Below are positions 62,813 to 64,000 of a stretch of 64,000 nt of DNA, one piece after another. Numbering within the stretch: position 1 is the first letter of the stretch; every line of letters begins with the position of its first letter. Source of the DNA: Lentisalinibacter sediminis (lineage in GTDB: Bacteria; Pseudomonadota; Gammaproteobacteria; Steroidobacterales; Woeseiaceae); assembly GCF_040706615.1 (NCBI RefSeq), contig NZ_JAPDRF010000004.1, positions 124,001-188,000 on the forward strand, in the 5' to 3' direction. The position numbers and the translations under genes were made by a program. The notes beneath the pieces are model-generated. The model saw only the letters and a list, made by a program, of their open reading frames with translations, searched no databases and was not told the DNA's origin.

Positions 62813-64000
62813 TCAGCCGCCCTCCCCGACGATGCGCTCGGCCAGCAGTCTGCCGTTGCGCACACAGTCGTTCATCGCGATGCCGCGATAGGCATTGCTG
62901 TTGAGATAGAGGCCCCGGTGGCTCGCGAGCCGCTCGAAGATGGCATCCACTCGCGCGATGTGCCCGGGCGCATAGCTCGGGATGCCGCGGGGCCAGCGCT
63001 TCACGTAGCTGACGTCCGGGTCGGCGGTCAGGCCCATGGTGGCACGAACACCCTCGAGCGCGGTGCGGACCAGACCCTGGTCGTCCTGGTCGACGAGTTC
63101 CGGATTGCGCTGACCACCGATGATGAGTCTCAGGATCCGGCCGCCCTCCGGCGCCCGGTCCGGGAAAATGCTGCTGTCCCACAGCACCCCCAGCACCGGC
63201 AGGTTCGCGCTGGTGGTCGTCAGGAGGCCGAAGCCCGGCAGCTCCCGATCCAGCTGCCGGTAGCCGAGTCCGACGACCGCCACCGGCGAGTACCCGATCG
63301 CGCCGATGCGCTTGCCGAGTCCGGCGTCGAGGTCCTTCACGATCTCCGCCGCCGCGTAGGACGGCGAGGCGATCACCACCCGGTCGAATTCCGGGGTGTC
63401 GGACGGTGTGCGCAGCACGTAGCTTCGACTCTGTTTACCCTGCCGCAACACGCCGGCCACCGGCTCGCCCAGGCGCCATTCCGCGTCGATGACCTCGTGC
63501 AGGTGCTCGATCAGCGCGCTCACCCCACCCCTGAAACTCATGAGGATGCCGCCGGGGCCCGCCTGCTTCTTGCGCCTCGCCAGCATGCCGCGGAACAGCC
63601 CGCCGTGCTCGCGCTCCAGCCCCACCACCAGCGGGAAAGCGGCCTCGACGGAAACCTTGTCCGGCGTCGTCGCGTAGATGCCGGCTACCATCGCGTCCAG
63701 GAATACGTCGGTGAAGCCCTTGCCGAGGCGCCGATAGCCGAACTGCTGCAACGTCTCCGGCGTCGTCTTCTTCCGCCGCGGGACCAGCGGCTCCATGGCC
63801 ACCCGCAGCTTGGCCGGCCAGCCGAGCAGCTTCGTCTTCAGGAAGGCAGGGGGCGATTCCGGCAGGGGATGCAGGCCGTCCTTGTAGACGAATCGCCGCC
63901 GTGCGAGATCGGAACTGGGCAGCAGCAGGTGATCCGCGCCCGCGTCCTCCACCAGCTGCTGGCTGTCCGGCTTGTTGGAGAGAAAACCATTACCGCCCGC
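62813..64000 (-). CDS. hemY: Protoporphyrinogen oxidase, HemY type, N-terminus cut by window edge
   Basis: The open frame runs to the window edge without a start, so the FAD-binding N-terminus is missing; 395 residues are seen. Typical segments are GFLSNKPDS near the edge, FVYKDGLHPLPESP, TLQQFGYRRLGKGFTDVFLDAMVAGIYA, SFRGGVSALIEHL, YSPVAVVGLGY and the C-terminal LYLNSNAYRGIAMNDCVRNG. The flavoenzyme oxidises protoporphyrinogen IX (or coproporphyrinogen III) in haem synthesis. Many gammaproteobacteria use HemG or HemJ instead. Confidence 0.87.
   Translation of the reverse strand, partial: AGGNGFLSNKPDSQQLVEDAGADHLLLPSSDLARRRFVYKDGLHPLPESPPAFLKTKLLGWPAKLRVAMEPLVPRRKKTTPETLQQFGYRRLGKGFTDVFLDAMVAGIYATTPDKVSVEAAFPLVVGLEREHGGLFRGMLARRKKQAGPGGILMSFRGGVSALIEHLHEVIDAEWRLGEPVAGVLRQGKQSRSYVLRTPSDTPEFDRVVIASPSYAAAEIVKDLDAGLGKRIGAIGYSPVAVVGLGYRQLDRELPGFGLLTTTSANLPVLGVLWDSSIFPDRAPEGGRILRLIIGGQRNPELVDQDDQGLVRTALEGVRATMGLTADPDVSYVKRWPRGIPSYAPGHIARVDAIFERLASHRGLYLNSNAYRGIAMNDCVRNGRLLAERIVGEGG

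Overview
The window is a GC-rich stretch of bacterial chromosome with tightly packed, mostly housekeeping genes. Gene content and order point to a gammaproteobacterium with a pseudomonad/Xanthomonadales/Chromatiales-like layout. The diagnostic blocks are prmB-aroC-asd-fimV-truA-accD-folC-dedD-cvpA-purF, nrdR-ribD-ribE-ribBA-ribH-nusB-thiL-pgpA, parE-parC, and psd-epmA next to efp. Two FimV-family proteins and a FimX-like protein suggest type IV pili or a related polar machinery. I cannot name the genus from sequence alone.

Layout. 1-3215: an edge-truncated lipoprotein and a large ATP-dependent LuxR regulator. 3601-4236: four tRNA genes (Lys, His, Arg, Pro, all on the minus strand); the Arg(UCU) gene is split by a 226-nt group I intron. 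4319-6561: folD, a periplasmic cyclophilin and lpxH. 6955-21590: a long minus-strand block with miaE, a degenerate-receiver/Ser-Thr-kinase fusion, and the purF-to-prmB cluster. 21780-25262: plus-strand copper chaperones for cytochrome oxidase, psd, epmA and free-methionine-sulfoxide reductase, facing efp. 26141-30691: a FimX-like c-di-GMP receptor candidate and a second FimV-like protein. 30708-34896: parC and parE. 35039-37499: a rubrerythrin/Fe-S/DUF3501 cassette. 37672-45202: xseB, then the riboflavin/nusB operon ending in pgpA and a kinase with a cyclic-nucleotide-binding-like domain. 45257-55834: glyA, a deacetylase-family gene, ettA, purL and an orphan TagH-like FHA protein. 55873-64000: acs, a MaoC/CoA-lyase pair, a VOC protein, hpd, a three-part methyltransferase and an edge-truncated hemY.

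The most unusual feature is a family of non-coding repeats. Nine REP-like palindromes (GTAG foot plus GGGCC-TTCA-GGCCC hairpin) occur between or at the ends of genes. Three pairs of them bracket 364-401-bp elements with nested internal hairpins (3212-3575, 6558-6958, and inverted at 59269-59649). The long internal stem differs strongly in sequence between copies but still pairs over 30 or more positions, so base pairing appears to be conserved. The REP ends also supply the stop codons of five protein genes.

Other themes: phosphothreonine signalling (two Ser/Thr kinases plus an FHA protein), c-di-GMP and possibly cAMP control of pilus-related genes, and full sets of genes for riboflavin, tetrahydrofolate and purine steps. 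Most annotations are ordinary. The repeat elements, the tRNA intron and the signalling fusions deserve the closest look. All calls come from reading the sequence and from family knowledge; no database search was run.
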